A stretch of DNA of 64,000 bases from Borrelia sp. P9F1 (GTDB lineage Bacteria; Spirochaetota; Spirochaetia; Borreliales; Borreliaceae). The stretch is from NCBI RefSeq assembly GCF_030436115.1, contig NZ_CP129407.1:860367-924366 (forward strand). Direction: 5' to 3'. The notes below the pieces were generated by a model, which did not search any database, had not been told where the DNA came from, and was given only the letters and a program-made list of their open reading frames with translations. Every line of letters starts with the position of its first letter. Positions within the stretch are counted from its first letter, which is position 1. Both the position numbers and the translations under genes were made by a program. Shown here one piece after another: positions 26,133-36,960 of this stretch.

Positions 26133-28631
26133 TTAGAAAAAAGCACTTAATTTTTTATAGACTTTATTTATTGTCCTTTTTATTGTGGAAAGTTTATTAA
26201 TATATGATTGGTTATCAATGATGCTTTTTATGCTATCCATTGACTCTTCAATCGCTATTATGAAACTCTTTTGAGGTTTTAACCAAAAATTGTCAGAATG
26301 ATCACTCCTAAGTGATAAAAAGAGTACAGATTTTTTATTTGGATGTTGTACGAAATTCATGGTGCACTCCAAGATGTTCCTAACAAGAGTAACTTCGTTA
26401 ATATTGACATTGGTGCTTTCGTATTTTTCCAAAAGTGTCCAACCGGGCCCCATATTGGCTATTATGTTGATTATTTCCATTAATTTTTTACTTTTAAATA
26501 TTATTAAATCTTTATGTATTAATTTTATATGAATTTTTTTAGTTGCCTGTTCTTCTGTATTTGTTAAGCCTTTCAAAGCCAATTCCCTAGCTTCCTTTAA
26601 AGTAATAGACATACACTGAATGTTGTTTTCATTCCAAATTTTGAATTTCTTCTCTCCAACAGTTATCTCATTTTCTAGTAAAAAGGTTTTCTCTTGTTTT
26701 GATTTCGATGTGGACTTGTGATCTTTGTTTAAACCACTATTTTCCTGAGAATTTCTTTTTCGTTTATTTTCTTCAAATTCAATGTCATTTATCCATTCTT
26801 TCTTAAGTACTCCAATTGATCTGGCATATCTCTTAGTGGTCTCTATTATTTCACCTGCAACAAAGTACTTTACAGAGTCTACGTTAATAAGGGACCCAGG
26901 ATGTATTATTACATTTTGTGCCTTTATTGTTTTGTATTTATTTCTTGAAGTTTTAAAGCAAATATAGTCTTTCATCCCTTTCATTATAGATTTTAAATAA
27001 CCCTCACTAGTGTCAATGCCAGGTTTTCGTACTATTGGGATGTTAAAGCCACTTACAATATTTTCAAGTTGTTTTTGAACATTAACAATTTCCTCAAGGC
27101 CTTGCAAATCCAAGTAGTTTTCCCGAGCAAAATCTTCTTTATTGAATGCCTTCTTATAATCTTCAAATATTTTAAGAAAGCCTATTAAGTCTCCTAATGG
27201 ATTTTTATATTTTAAATGAGCCTGTCTAGCTTCTATTTCTTCGTTTTGAGGCAATAAAAAAATCCCACTTGTAGACAGGAATGACAAACCAATCGTAGTT
27301 GGATATATTGCTTGTTGGTAGTTAATCATTGCCTCAACTAAAGCCCTTGAATGTATCGGTATTAAAGGAAACATGATCATATATTTTCCAATTTCTGTAA
27401 GCTCGTTTTTGTCATTTATTGCATCTAGAGATTTCAGTATATCACTTGCTGTTTGAATAGACTTAATTGAAGGTTTCGATATAAAGTCGAACTTTGTGAA
27501 ATTCTTAATTCCAATATCCGCCATCCTTAATACTACTTCAGAAAGATCTGTTCTGTATATTTCTTCCTTTTGATATTCATCCCTTAGCTGATAATCATCT
27601 CTTCTGTATAATCTGTAGCATGTCCCTTTGGAAAGACGACCTGCTCTTCCTGCTCTCTGCGTTGCGGATGATTTTGAAATTGGTACTTCTTGAAGTGAAT
27701 AAGTATGTGTTTTCATCTGGAATTTGTTTGTCTTCACTTTCCCGCTATCAATTACTATTTTAATGTTTTCAATTGTAATTGAAGTTTCCGCAATGTTTGT
27801 TGATACTATGATTTTTCTCTTATTTTTGGGGGTTGGCATAAAGATTTGCTCCTGTGCCTCTTTTGCCATCCTTCCGTACAAGGGTAAAATGATTAGGTCT
27901 TTCCTTAAGTTCAGATCATGAATTTCTTTGACTGTCTCTTTTATTTCCTTTTCTCCAGATAAGAAAATAAGTATATCGCCATCTTGTTTTCCTTTAATTA
28001 TGCTACTAATTATTTCCTTTATTTTAAGTATCATTCCCTTTGATGTGTTAATTAAGGGAGGATTGTAAATTATTTGTACAGGATAAGTAATTGTCGCAAT
28101 GTTAAGTATCGGTGCATTGTTAAAGTAGTTTGAAAATATTTGTGTATTTATCGTAGCAGATGAAATGATAACTTTAAAATCGCTTCTCTTTTTCAAAATA
28201 TCCTTGATAAGACCTAGTATGAAATCTATATTTAAACTTCTCTCATGTGCTTCGTCTATTACGATTACATCATATTCATAAAGCAATGTGTCTTTTTTAA
28301 GCTCCTGTAAGAGCACTCCATCAGTCATTAACTTAATTTTGGTTCTAGAGCTTACAACGTCCTGAAATCTTATCTTGTAGCCTACTTCCTCCCCAAGAAC
28401 GACCCCAATGCTCCTAGCAATATATTCTGCTATCGATACGGTAGCTATTCTTCTTGGCTGCGTTATACCAATTTTGCCAAGTCTAGCAAAGCCCGCCTCG
28501 TATAATATCCTTGGTATTTGTGTGGTCTTACCGCTTCCCGTGGGACTCTCTACTATTAGAACATTATTTGACCTTAACAACAGAATCAGTTCATCTCTAT
28601 ACCTATAAATGGGAAGCTTAAAATCATCCAT
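26133..28631 (-). CDS. hrpA: ATP-dependent RNA helicase HrpA (DEAH box)
   Basis: 832 residues. Motif I ESPTGSGKTTQIP near residue 30, Ia TQPRRIA, II DEAH in VIVIDEAHERSL, III SAT, V STNIAETSITI, and VI QRAGRAGR, then the helicase-associated domain and a C-terminal OB/DUF3418-like region. E. coli HrpA is about 1300 residues, so this is the short form. In B. burgdorferi HrpA is reported to be needed for infection of mice and to influence many proteins. It begins 3 bp after topA ends on the same strand, so the two are probably one transcript. Confidence 0.93.
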   Translation of the reverse strand: MDDFKLPIYRYRDELILLLRSNNVLIVESPTGSGKTTQIPRILYEAGFARLGKIGITQPRRIATVSIAEYIARSIGVVLGEEVGYKIRFQDVVSSRTKIKLMTDGVLLQELKKDTLLYEYDVIVIDEAHERSLNIDFILGLIKDILKKRSDFKVIISSATINTQIFSNYFNNAPILNIATITYPVQIIYNPPLINTSKGMILKIKEIISSIIKGKQDGDILIFLSGEKEIKETVKEIHDLNLRKDLIILPLYGRMAKEAQEQIFMPTPKNKRKIIVSTNIAETSITIENIKIVIDSGKVKTNKFQMKTHTYSLQEVPISKSSATQRAGRAGRLSKGTCYRLYRRDDYQLRDEYQKEEIYRTDLSEVVLRMADIGIKNFTKFDFISKPSIKSIQTASDILKSLDAINDKNELTEIGKYMIMFPLIPIHSRALVEAMINYQQAIYPTTIGLSFLSTSGIFLLPQNEEIEARQAHLKYKNPLGDLIGFLKIFEDYKKAFNKEDFARENYLDLQGLEEIVNVQKQLENIVSGFNIPIVRKPGIDTSEGYLKSIMKGMKDYICFKTSRNKYKTIKAQNVIIHPGSLINVDSVKYFVAGEIIETTKRYARSIGVLKKEWINDIEFEENKRKRNSQENSGLNKDHKSTSKSKQEKTFLLENEITVGEKKFKIWNENNIQCMSITLKEARELALKGLTNTEEQATKKIHIKLIHKDLIIFKSKKLMEIINIIANMGPGWTLLEKYESTNVNINEVTLVRNILECTMNFVQHPNKKSVLFLSLRSDHSDNFWLKPQKSFIIAIEESMDSIKSIIDNQSYINKLSTIKRTINKVYKKLSAFF

Positions 28632-28634
28632 TCT

Positions 28635-31184
28635 CTACATTAATCCAAAAACATAAGCCGAGTCTATCTGCCCAAGATCAACATCAGAGGGCAAATTAAC
28701 CTTCTTGCCCTTAATTTTAGCATAAAATTTATCGTTTTGTTTGTAAATGTAGATTTTACTGCCAACTTTATTTTTTGATAAGGGTATTGATTTTACAATA
28801 AGTCCGTTTTTTTCTAATTTTGCATCCAAAATCTTTATGGATTCTTCCAGTGTTATCTCATACGCCTTTATGTCTTTTTTTAGTGGACATATTATGCTAT
28901 TGTTTTCAGTTTTAATGTAATCTCCGAAAATTCCAGTTGTGGCAATTATTTTTTCCTTGGTTTTTGGATACTCTCCGATTACTTTTGGAAGTGAAAGTAA
29001 TTTGAGTGCCAGGTCTAAATTTATGTTTTCGTATTCTATGTTTTTGGTTGATACTTTCTTGGCTTTAATTATTTTAGGTTTTTTGGGCTTTCCAGTCTTA
29101 GTGAATTCTTGTGGAGCATGGATATCCTCTCCGAGTTGAATAATCCCTCCATATTTTGAATTCTTGTATAACACATTAAGGCCTGTCTCGGGATCAGTGC
29201 CCAGTATGTTGGGCTGTGTTTCTTTTTCTTCTATTATTTTTTTGATTTCTTCTTCTTTATAAAGATTTTCCAGAGGAGTTGTGATATTTATAGGATAATT
29301 ATTTCCGTTAGAAATTAGATATGGACCAAATTTCCCAATGTTTATTGCATAGTCAAATTTTTGATTATCTTCTTTGTCATTTTTGTGCTCATAAACTGTT
29401 CTAAATTCTCCAGAATCAATAATGGGCTCTATTTTGTTTACTATGCTCCTAAGCCCTTCTTCTCCATTATAGAATTGACTTAAATATTTTACTTTATCTA
29501 GTTTACCCACTGCAATTTTATCTAAGTTTTTTTCCATATGGGATGTAAAGTTTAATTCAATCAGTAATGGAAAATACTTTTCTAAAAGGTTAACAACAGC
29601 GGCTCCTTTTATGGTTGGTATTAATGTGTTGTTTTGTTTAAATACATATTCTCTTTCAAGGAGAGTCGAGATAATCGTGGAATATGTTGAAGGTCTACCT
29701 ATCCCCTCTTTTTCGAGCTTCTGCACAAGCGATGCCTCTGTATATCTGAATGGAGGTTTTGTTTCATGTTCTTCTGGTTTTATATCTAGAATCACAAACT
29801 TATCACCTTCATTGATTAGAGAAAAATCTATAGTGCTGTTTTCGTAGGGCTCTCTGCTATTTTTAAGAAATCCGTCAAAGATTATTTTTACAAAACTTGA
29901 TTTAAAAGTTAGATCTTTATATTTAAATATTATTTTAATAACTTCCTTAATGGCATCTGCCATCATTGATTCAATAGTTCTGTCCCATATTATTTTATAT
30001 ATTTCCCTAGCAGTTTCACTTTCTGTTTTTATGTTTTCAGGGGGAGTAAACAGTTCAGAAGGTCTTATGGCCTCATGTGCATCCTGAGCCATTTTTGCCT
30101 TAGAGTATATTCGGTCAGTCATTTCTACATATTCCACCCCATATTTTGCCTTTATAATATTTTTTATTTTTTCTCTTGCACTTTTTGCGATGTTATAAGA
30201 GTCGGTTCTCATATAGGTTATGTATCCGCTTTCATATAGCTTTTGTGCATAACTCATAATTTGTTTAGTACTTATTTTAAGTCGCCTATTTACTTCTTGT
30301 TGAAGCGAAGACGTAATAAATGGCTTTGGAGGAGTTTGTTTCAATTTTTTTGTTTCAATTGAAATTACCTCTATTTCACTTGTCTGTTTTAGTTCCCTTA
30401 CAAGCTTGATCATTAAGGTTTTGTCTATTAAAGTTGTCTTATCAGGATCTTGCAAGAACCCTGTATCATTGACAAAATCTTTGCTTCCAGCTACGTTCTT
30501 ATTCTCAATTTTGTCTATTGTTGTTTCAACTTGTATATCGTTTCTGCTATGTTTACACTCAAGTGAGATTGAATAATAATTGGCTTTCTTGAAATCGATC
30601 CTTGTCGTTTCTTTTTCTACGATTAGTTTAAGTCCAACAGACTGTACTCTGCCTGCCGAGAGTCCATAAGCAATTTTTTTCCAAAGTAAAGGAGATATTG
30701 TGTATCCATAAAGCCTGTCCAATATTCTTCTTGTTTCCCCAGCGTTGACAAGGTCCATATTAATTTCCCTTGTATTTTGAAGTGAATCGATTATTGCGCT
30801 TTTTGTGATTTCATGAAAAACCATTCTTTTATAATTTTTAATTTTTAAAACTTCCTTTAGATGAAATGCAATTGTTTCTCCTTCCCTGTCCTGGTCAGTA
30901 GCAAGATAAATTTCATTTTTCCCTTTAATGAGATTTTTAAGCTTCTCAATTACAATTTTCTTATTGTTTGGAATGATATAAAGAGGCTTAAAATCATTTT
31001 TATAATCTATAGATAGTGTAGCCCATTCAAATTTTTTATATTCTTCAGGTATTTCTTTAGCACTATTTGGCAAATCCCTTATATGACCTACACATGCTTC
31101 CACCAGAAATGAATTATCAAGATACTTCCTTATTGTTGTAGCTTTTGTAGGTGACTCTACTATTATCAATTTTTCTTGTTGCAT
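28635..31184 (-). CDS. topA: DNA topoisomerase I (type IA)
   Basis: 849 residues. TOPRIM domain [15 protein letters not shown] and [15 protein letters not shown], then domains II-IV with the active-site Tyr in [13 protein letters not shown]. The C-terminal part has divergent repeats ending in a Lys-rich segment but no Cys-cluster zinc fingers (only scattered Cys residues), unlike E. coli TopA. It relaxes negative supercoils. The ATG has AAGGA five bases upstream. It is divergent from sbcD across an 83-bp gap and leads into hrpA. Confidence 0.95.
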   Translation of the reverse strand: MQQEKLIIVESPTKATTIRKYLDNSFLVEACVGHIRDLPNSAKEIPEEYKKFEWATLSIDYKNDFKPLYIIPNNKKIVIEKLKNLIKGKNEIYLATDQDREGETIAFHLKEVLKIKNYKRMVFHEITKSAIIDSLQNTREINMDLVNAGETRRILDRLYGYTISPLLWKKIAYGLSAGRVQSVGLKLIVEKETTRIDFKKANYYSISLECKHSRNDIQVETTIDKIENKNVAGSKDFVNDTGFLQDPDKTTLIDKTLMIKLVRELKQTSEIEVISIETKKLKQTPPKPFITSSLQQEVNRRLKISTKQIMSYAQKLYESGYITYMRTDSYNIAKSAREKIKNIIKAKYGVEYVEMTDRIYSKAKMAQDAHEAIRPSELFTPPENIKTESETAREIYKIIWDRTIESMMADAIKEVIKIIFKYKDLTFKSSFVKIIFDGFLKNSREPYENSTIDFSLINEGDKFVILDIKPEEHETKPPFRYTEASLVQKLEKEGIGRPSTYSTIISTLLEREYVFKQNNTLIPTIKGAAVVNLLEKYFPLLIELNFTSHMEKNLDKIAVGKLDKVKYLSQFYNGEEGLRSIVNKIEPIIDSGEFRTVYEHKNDKEDNQKFDYAINIGKFGPYLISNGNNYPINITTPLENLYKEEEIKKIIEEKETQPNILGTDPETGLNVLYKNSKYGGIIQLGEDIHAPQEFTKTGKPKKPKIIKAKKVSTKNIEYENINLDLALKLLSLPKVIGEYPKTKEKIIATTGIFGDYIKTENNSIICPLKKDIKAYEITLEESIKILDAKLEKNGLIVKSIPLSKNKVGSKIYIYKQNDKFYAKIKGKKVNLPSDVDLGQIDSAYVFGLM

Positions 31185-31226
31185 AAATTCCTTATGTTTT
31201 TATATTACAATATAATGTACGAGTTA

Positions 31227-31255
31227 TTGTCATTGCAAATAAAATAATGTAGTAT
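31227..31255 (+). promoter_or_regulatory. Probable sbcD-sbcC promoter
   Basis: TTGTCA (31227-31232) and TAGTAT (31250-31255) are 17 bp apart, giving a start near 31262, only about 6 nt before the sbcD ATG (31268). No Shine-Dalgarno precedes sbcD. A TTATATT-AC-AATATAA palindrome (31199-31214 region) lies nearer the topA side. Confidence 0.4.
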
Positions 31256-31267
31256 TGTGTAGTATTT

Positions 31268-32500
31268 ATGAATGTATATAAGGCCTTACATACTTCTGAT
31301 TGGCATATTGGGAAGAGGATTGGGTGTTTTTCTAGAATCGACGATCAGCGGAAATTTTTAGATTTTTTATTGGAATTTATTAGAAATGAAAAGATTGATC
31401 TTTTGCTTGTTGCAGGTGATATTTATGATTCAAGAAAACCTAGCCTCGAAGAGCAAATATTAATAAGTGATTTTTTTTACGAACTATCTTTTACTTCTTG
31501 TAAGTGGTGTGTAGTTATTGCTGGAAACCATGATAAAAAAGACTATTTAAACATTAATAAAAAGATATTCTCAAGATTTAATTTCTTTTTAGTTGCTGAA
31601 GAGGAACCCGTTGATCAGGTAATCTTTTTAAAAGACTTTAACGATGTTAAATTTGTTGTCATTTGCATTCCTCATATCAATGAGAGGTTTATTTTAAGTC
31701 AAAAATATGGAGATGTAGAGCTTAATGGTGATATGTTTCTTGAAAAACTTGAGAATGCGTATAGAGATAAGATAGCGAATGTTGTTAGTTCTGTTGATGC
31801 TAAATATCATGATGTTCCCAAGATTTTGATTGCGCATTCTTTTTTTTGTAGTAGCAGAAGTGTTTGTAGTATTGGAGGCAGTTCTATTCTTCCCGTGAGT
31901 GTTTTTGGCGATGTTTTCTCTTATGTTGCACTTGGGCATATACATGATTTTAGGAAATTGAAGACTAATGTTGTTTATTCGGGGTCTCCAATCCAGTATT
32001 CATTCGATGAGAATATTAAAAAATATATCAATATTGTGCTTTTCAACAACGGTAAATTAGTGGCACAAGACAAGGTCTTACTTCCTGTATTTAGTAAATT
32101 GCTGGTTTTAAAGGGCTCTTTTAATGAAATTGTGAGTGAATTATCTGATATTAAAAAAAAACTATCATGTCTTTGTTACTTAAAAATTGAGCTTAGTGAG
32201 AGAATAAATGCTGAGTCTGAAGAGCAGATTTATGAGTTATCAAAATCGAGTTTGATTAAAATATTTGATATTAATTATCAGTTAACAGATCTAGATCAAA
32301 GTACTTCAGCTCGGGATAAAAGATTAATTAGTAAAGATGAAGTATTAAGCAAGGATGAGAAATATTTTTTTCAAGAAAAATTAAAAAGAGATATTAATAA
32401 TGGTTTTAGGCGAGGGGTCAGATTTAAAGAAGAAGAACTCGTTGCTCTTTTTGAAGAAATATTACTTAAGGGAAGAGCAGGAGAATATGAGAATAAATAA
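31268..32500 (+). CDS. sbcD: Exonuclease subunit SbcD
   Basis: 410 residues, the Mre11-type nuclease partner of SbcC. Metal-binding phosphoesterase motifs in order: TSDWHIGKR, AGDIYDSRKPS, IAGNHDKKDY, AHSFF and ALGHIHDFRK, followed by YSGSPIQYSF. The C-terminal capping region is Lys/Glu-rich. The SbcCD complex opens hairpins and removes blocked DNA ends, which may matter in a genome with hairpin telomeres. It overlaps sbcC by 14 bp. Confidence 0.95.
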   Translation: MNVYKALHTSDWHIGKRIGCFSRIDDQRKFLDFLLEFIRNEKIDLLLVAGDIYDSRKPSLEEQILISDFFYELSFTSCKWCVVIAGNHDKKDYLNINKKIFSRFNFFLVAEEEPVDQVIFLKDFNDVKFVVICIPHINERFILSQKYGDVELNGDMFLEKLENAYRDKIANVVSSVDAKYHDVPKILIAHSFFCSSRSVCSIGGSSILPVSVFGDVFSYVALGHIHDFRKLKTNVVYSGSPIQYSFDENIKKYINIVLFNNGKLVAQDKVLLPVFSKLLVLKGSFNEIVSELSDIKKKLSCLCYLKIELSERINAESEEQIYELSKSSLIKIFDINYQLTDLDQSTSARDKRLISKDEVLSKDEKYFFQEKLKRDINNGFRRGVRFKEEELVALFEEILLKGRAGEYENK

Positions 32501-35327
32501 GCTTGTATTTAAAAATATTGCTTCTTATAGAGGAGAATATGAGATAGACTTCGACATTCCTGTTTTAAAAAATTCTGGAATTTTTTTAATTTCTGGAAAT
32601 ACGGGATCTGGGAAGAGTACAATTCTTGACTGCATAACTCTTGCACTTTATGCACGAGTGTATAGGCTTGATAGGAATGTTTCAGATGCAGTTTCTAAGG
32701 GGTTTGAAAGTGCTTATGTTAGGCTTAAATTCACCGTTTCTGAAAAAGTTTATGAATCATTCATAGAGCTTAGCGTAAAGCAAAAGGAGACTCCTAAAAG
32801 TATGCTGTTAACAAATCTTAGTGATAGCAGTTATATTGAGAATAGAGAGGATGTTTTAGCTTATATAAAGAGTCTTTGTAGATTGAATTTTGAGCAGTTT
32901 TGTCAAACGGTTATATTACCCCAGGGTAATTTTCAGGAGTTTTTAACTTCGAAACCAAAAAATAAGACAGCAATAATTGATAACATTTTCAATCTAAAAA
33001 AATATGATGATATAGAAATTTTTTTAAGGAGAGAACTTGAATTTGCAAATTTGAACAGAGAAAAATTGAAATTTGTAGAAGCAGAAGAAAAAAATAGAAT
33101 AAATATTAATAGTAGTAAGTCAAATGAATTAACTAATTTTCTAAATTTGGTTGGTATTGAAAAATTGAGAGGAAATCTTGAGGAAATTTATAAATTAATA
33201 CCTATGTGTGATCAAATGATAGAAAATAATCAGAAGTATTTAGATATACAGGGTAGAACAGATAAGTTAGAGGCAAAAGTAGATTCTAAAATTCAGAATA
33301 AAAAAAGTCTGAACCATGAATATTTTTTGCATGAAAATAAAAGGGTTAATATAGAAAAAAGTCTGAGATTATACAATTCTTATGAATTCTCATATTTGGG
33401 TGATTTTATTAAAAAGCAAAGCGAGCTTCTTTGTGATAAAAATAGGTTTTTATCACAGCTGGCAAGTGTCCAGGCAGATTTAGAAGAATTAAAATGTTTG
33501 AGGTTAGGTAGCCTTAATTTTGGTTACATAAAAGAATTGTATTATGAAAACATTCTTTTTTCTAAGTTAGATTTTGATGAGAGCATTTATGAGAAATTGA
33601 ATTTAGAAAGAAAACAAATGGAAGAGGAAAAAGAAAAATTATTAGAGGAGCAGACCAGAAAAAACGTAGAGCTTAAAAGTATTACTTTGGAAGATGTTTC
33701 GTTTGATTTTGATAAGTATATTTATTATGAGGCATTAAAGTTATTTGGGAGCTTTAATGATGAGTTGATATTAAAATATAGGAGTGAATTAGAGTTATTC
33801 TTAAAAACCAATGATGGCGTGCTACAAGATTTTGATGTTAAGATAGGTTTATACGAGAAGCTCTTAGGAGATTTAAGCAATAAGAAAAAGTCTATTGATA
33901 AGGACATAGAGAGTCTTAAGTTTCTAGAGGATTCATATAAGATGCGTCAGGGAAAGGAGCACTTAAAAGCTAGTAGTTTAAGTTATCTTTTAGAGTTAAA
34001 TACAAGGCTTCAGGGCTTACAGGCCAAATTAGACACTATTAATTCAGACATATTAGACGAGAGAGAGAATAAAAACAGGTGGGAAAGTCAAGTTATAGAA
34101 TTTAACAAAAGAGATGCAGAAATTTTAAAAAGAATCGGCCCCGACCTATGCGATAGGTATGTGGATTATTCTGATGAAAATAAGATTTTGGTTTTTGAAG
34201 GTAAGATTAGGGAGTTGGAAAATTTAGAAGCAACTTTAAATGATTTAAATTCAAAAATCTCTTTAAAAGAAGTGGAGCTTAAGGAAAATGTAGATAAAGC
34301 AAAAACTGTATTGTCTGGTTCCGATTTAAATGTAAGCTTGGAAAATCCTATTTTATTGGAGAAAGAGTTTGAAAATTTTTTAAGGGATAGAAATAAACTA
34401 GAGAATGAGTATTTAGAAATAGATTCAATTTTGAATGATATGAACAACTTAAAACTTGGACTTGAAAGTCAAATTGAGATTATGGATCAAAACATAGCAA
34501 GTTTAAGGGAAGAACTTAAAGAGGAATCAAAGAGATTGAATATCAATTTTCTATGTTTCAAAGAATCGGTGGGGGATAATTTAGATGTACAAGGGAGGTT
34601 CTTTTCTTCTGATTCTTTAAAACCGAGTAGAGATAGCTTAGATTATCTTTCAAAATTGAAATCTGATCTTACGGCTAAAATTGAGCTTTTATCTAAGGAT
34701 ATTAGTAGGTATGAGTCATCTTCTTCAAGTTTGCAGGTTTTGAATGAAGAACTCTATAAACAAAAGAGTAATTTAAAGAACATTCAGAGGGAATTGAGAA
34801 GTATAAATGAACGGAATGAGAAGATTGAAATTTTAAAGAAAGTTGTTATTGCTTCTCCTAGCTTAAAGTATTATGTTCAGAGTTTTTTAATTGAAGAAAT
34901 TTTAAGCATATCAAATAGAAGATACTTAAGCGTTATTCTTCCTGAGTTTGAACTTCAAATTGATGCAGATAGTAGAGACTTTGATTTTTTGATTAAAAGC
35001 AAAAGGGATGGAAACATGACTCGTAATGTAAAGACCCTTTCGGGTGGTGAGAAGTTTCTTGTGTCTTTATCACTTTCTTTAGCGTTTTCAGACATGATAC
35101 GGGATAGTGAACTTAAAATAGAGGCGTTTTTCCTTGATGAAGGGTTTGGAAGCCTTGATGAGGATACTTTAAAGATGGTTATTCCAAAGATTTCTGAATT
35201 TCAACGTACTGATGGGCGTCAAATAGGTGTAATTTCTCATGTTACTTATTTGAAGGAAGATATTAGAGCAAAAATAATTGTAAGTAAAATTTCAAGAATT
35301 TCAAGAATTACTATAGAAAGTTTTTAA
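32487..35327 (+). CDS. sbcC: Exonuclease subunit SbcC (Rad50-like ATPase)
   Basis: About 946 residues. Walker A SGNTGSGKSTILD near residue 36, the Q-loop FEQFCQTVILPQGNFQEFL, long coiled coils (about residues 180-800), the signature KTLSGGEKFLVSLSLSLAFSD and Walker B AFFLDEGFGSLDEDTL. I scanned the whole chain and found no CxxC in the middle of the coil, where Rad50/SbcC normally carry the zinc hook. The ATG at 32487 is set by GCAGGAG; the longer frame reads back into sbcD. Confidence 0.94.
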   Translation: MRINKLVFKNIASYRGEYEIDFDIPVLKNSGIFLISGNTGSGKSTILDCITLALYARVYRLDRNVSDAVSKGFESAYVRLKFTVSEKVYESFIELSVKQKETPKSMLLTNLSDSSYIENREDVLAYIKSLCRLNFEQFCQTVILPQGNFQEFLTSKPKNKTAIIDNIFNLKKYDDIEIFLRRELEFANLNREKLKFVEAEEKNRININSSKSNELTNFLNLVGIEKLRGNLEEIYKLIPMCDQMIENNQKYLDIQGRTDKLEAKVDSKIQNKKSLNHEYFLHENKRVNIEKSLRLYNSYEFSYLGDFIKKQSELLCDKNRFLSQLASVQADLEELKCLRLGSLNFGYIKELYYENILFSKLDFDESIYEKLNLERKQMEEEKEKLLEEQTRKNVELKSITLEDVSFDFDKYIYYEALKLFGSFNDELILKYRSELELFLKTNDGVLQDFDVKIGLYEKLLGDLSNKKKSIDKDIESLKFLEDSYKMRQGKEHLKASSLSYLLELNTRLQGLQAKLDTINSDILDERENKNRWESQVIEFNKRDAEILKRIGPDLCDRYVDYSDENKILVFEGKIRELENLEATLNDLNSKISLKEVELKENVDKAKTVLSGSDLNVSLENPILLEKEFENFLRDRNKLENEYLEIDSILNDMNNLKLGLESQIEIMDQNIASLREELKEESKRLNINFLCFKESVGDNLDVQGRFFSSDSLKPSRDSLDYLSKLKSDLTAKIELLSKDISRYESSSSSLQVLNEELYKQKSNLKNIQRELRSINERNEKIEILKKVVIASPSLKYYVQSFLIEEILSISNRRYLSVILPEFELQIDADSRDFDFLIKSKRDGNMTRNVKTLSGGEKFLVSLSLSLAFSDMIRDSELKIEAFFLDEGFGSLDEDTLKMVIPKISEFQRTDGRQIGVISHVTYLKEDIRAKIIVSKISRISRITIESF

Positions 35328-35374
35328 TTTTTAGTTATATACTTAATTTAAGTTTTTAAAAATATGGAGTTTGT

Positions 35375-36313
35375 ATGGAGCACTATGTTGCAATTGATGT
35401 TGGAGGTACTAGTACTAAGTATTCTTTAGCAGATAGTGGCGGTAATTTTCTTGATAAACATGAAATTAATTCGGGTATCACTCCTGAGGAACAAGTTGAT
35501 ATTTTAGTCAATATAATTAATTATTATAAAAAAGAGATTGGTATTAAAGGTGTTGCGATTTGCATGCCCGGTTTTGTTGATCCTAAAGGAATTGTAATCA
35601 GAGTAAATGCTATTAAGGGATTTATTAATTATCCTCTAAAAGAAAAGCTTGAAGCAGTAACAGGGGTTAACGTTGAGATTGAAAATGATGCTAATTGTGT
35701 GGCTTTGGCTGAAAAATTCAAAGGTAATGCTGTTTATTCTAACGATTTTATTGCTTTGACGCTTGGAACAGGAATTGGCTCTGGATTATTTGTTAATGGA
35801 AAACTTGTAAGAGGATATTCCTTTATGTCTGGTGAGGTCGGGTTTATGATTACTAGGGGGCTCGGCAATAATATTCCTTTTAACTGCAGGTGGGAATCTA
35901 TAGCTTCTGTTGCAGCTTTAAGGAGGAGAGTAGCGGAGCGTTTAGAAGTGGACTTGAGTAGGATTTCTGGAGAATATATTTTTGAACTTGCGGATAATGG
36001 GAATATTCATGCTAGTAATGAGGTAGAAAAATTTTTTGAAACTTTATCATTTGGAATTTTCAATTTAACTTTTATTTTAAATCCTGAAAAGATTTTAATC
36101 GGAGGAGGAATAAGCACAAGGCCTGATTTATTGAGTAGAATATACGAGAAATTGGAGAACTTATGGTCTTTGGAATTGGCTAATATCTATGGTAATGATA
36201 TTAGAAACCTTGTAAAACTTGAAACTACTAAATTTAATAATGATTCTGGCAAAATTGGGGCATTGTATCATTATTTTGTTGAAAATAAGTTGCTATGCAA
36301 TTTGGGTATTTAG
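35375..36313 (+). CDS. ROK-family sugar kinase
   Basis: 312 residues beginning at once with the phosphate-binding motif AIDVGGTSTKYSLA, with catalytic Asp in IENDANCVALAE and second phosphate motif LTLGTGIGSGLFVNG. There is no N-terminal helix-turn-helix, so it is a kinase and not a XylR/NagC-type repressor, although the B. burgdorferi position-equivalent was named xylR. The usual zinc motif CxCGxxGC is absent; GEVGFMITRGLGNN is followed directly by WESIASVAALRR, as in zinc-free ROK kinases. The substrate is not readable; glucose, GlcNAc or another hexose fits the neighbouring cutC-glgP genes. GGAG lies before the ATG. Confidence 0.85.
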   Translation: MEHYVAIDVGGTSTKYSLADSGGNFLDKHEINSGITPEEQVDILVNIINYYKKEIGIKGVAICMPGFVDPKGIVIRVNAIKGFINYPLKEKLEAVTGVNVEIENDANCVALAEKFKGNAVYSNDFIALTLGTGIGSGLFVNGKLVRGYSFMSGEVGFMITRGLGNNIPFNCRWESIASVAALRRRVAERLEVDLSRISGEYIFELADNGNIHASNEVEKFFETLSFGIFNLTFILNPEKILIGGGISTRPDLLSRIYEKLENLWSLELANIYGNDIRNLVKLETTKFNNDSGKIGALYHYFVENKLLCNLGI

Positions 36314-36314
36314 C

Positions 36315-36935
36315 ATGATAAGGGAGGCATGCGTTTTTAATATAGAGGAAGCTATAAATGCTTTTAGACTTGGTGCTGATAGGGTTGAGCTTTGTGAGAA
36401 TACGACTTGTGGGGGGACTACACCTTCTTACGGTACCATAAAGATTTTGAGGGAAGAGCTGAGTATTCCTATTGCTGTAATGATTAGACCAAGGTGTGGG
36501 GATTTTGTATATTCTAATCTGGAATTTCAAGCTATGAAAGAAGATATTAGGATTTGCAAGACCCTTGGAGTAGAGGGTGTTGTTTTTGGAGTTTTGGATG
36601 GTTATGAAATTGATATTGCTAGAACTGAAGAGTTATTAAATTTGGCTAAGCCTTTAAAAGTAACTTTTCATAAGGCAATTGATAATACTTGCGATATTAG
36701 GGCTTCTGTATTAGAACTTATGAACATTGGCGTTCATAGAATATTGACTTCAGGTGGGGCATTGAGAGCAGAGGATTCTCTTGCCTTATTGAAAGACTTA
36801 ATATTGCTTGCAGGAGATAAGTTAGAAATTGTTGTCTGTGGAAAGGTGACTGAGCAAAATATTTATGGTCTTGATTCTATTTTAGGGGCTAGAGCTTATC
36901 ATGGGAGACTTATTGTTGGTGATTTAAATTTGTAA
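36315..36935 (+). CDS. cutC: CutC family protein
   Basis: 206 residues starting MIREACVFNIEEAINAFRLGADRVELCENTTCGGTTPSYG, the canonical N-terminus of the CutC TIM-barrel family, followed by IAVMIRPRCGDFVYS, VTFHKAID and ILTSGGA. The name comes from copper tolerance in E. coli, but the biochemical role remains unclear and CutC often sits with sugar genes. The ATG at 36315 is 1 bp after the ROK stop; the longer frame reads back into the ROK gene. The family's C-terminal strands end in ARAYHG, present here. Confidence 0.92.
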   Translation: MIREACVFNIEEAINAFRLGADRVELCENTTCGGTTPSYGTIKILREELSIPIAVMIRPRCGDFVYSNLEFQAMKEDIRICKTLGVEGVVFGVLDGYEIDIARTEELLNLAKPLKVTFHKAIDNTCDIRASVLELMNIGVHRILTSGGALRAEDSLALLKDLILLAGDKLEIVVCGKVTEQNIYGLDSILGARAYHGRLIVGDLNL

Positions 36936-36960
36936 TTTTAAGGTGGAGGTTGAGTTAGTT

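Noticed and set aside
35375-36313. Reading the ROK gene as a XylR-type repressor
   Set aside because: The protein starts directly at the ATP-binding motif with no N-terminal helix-turn-helix, so it is a kinase by sequence despite the older xylR name at this locus.
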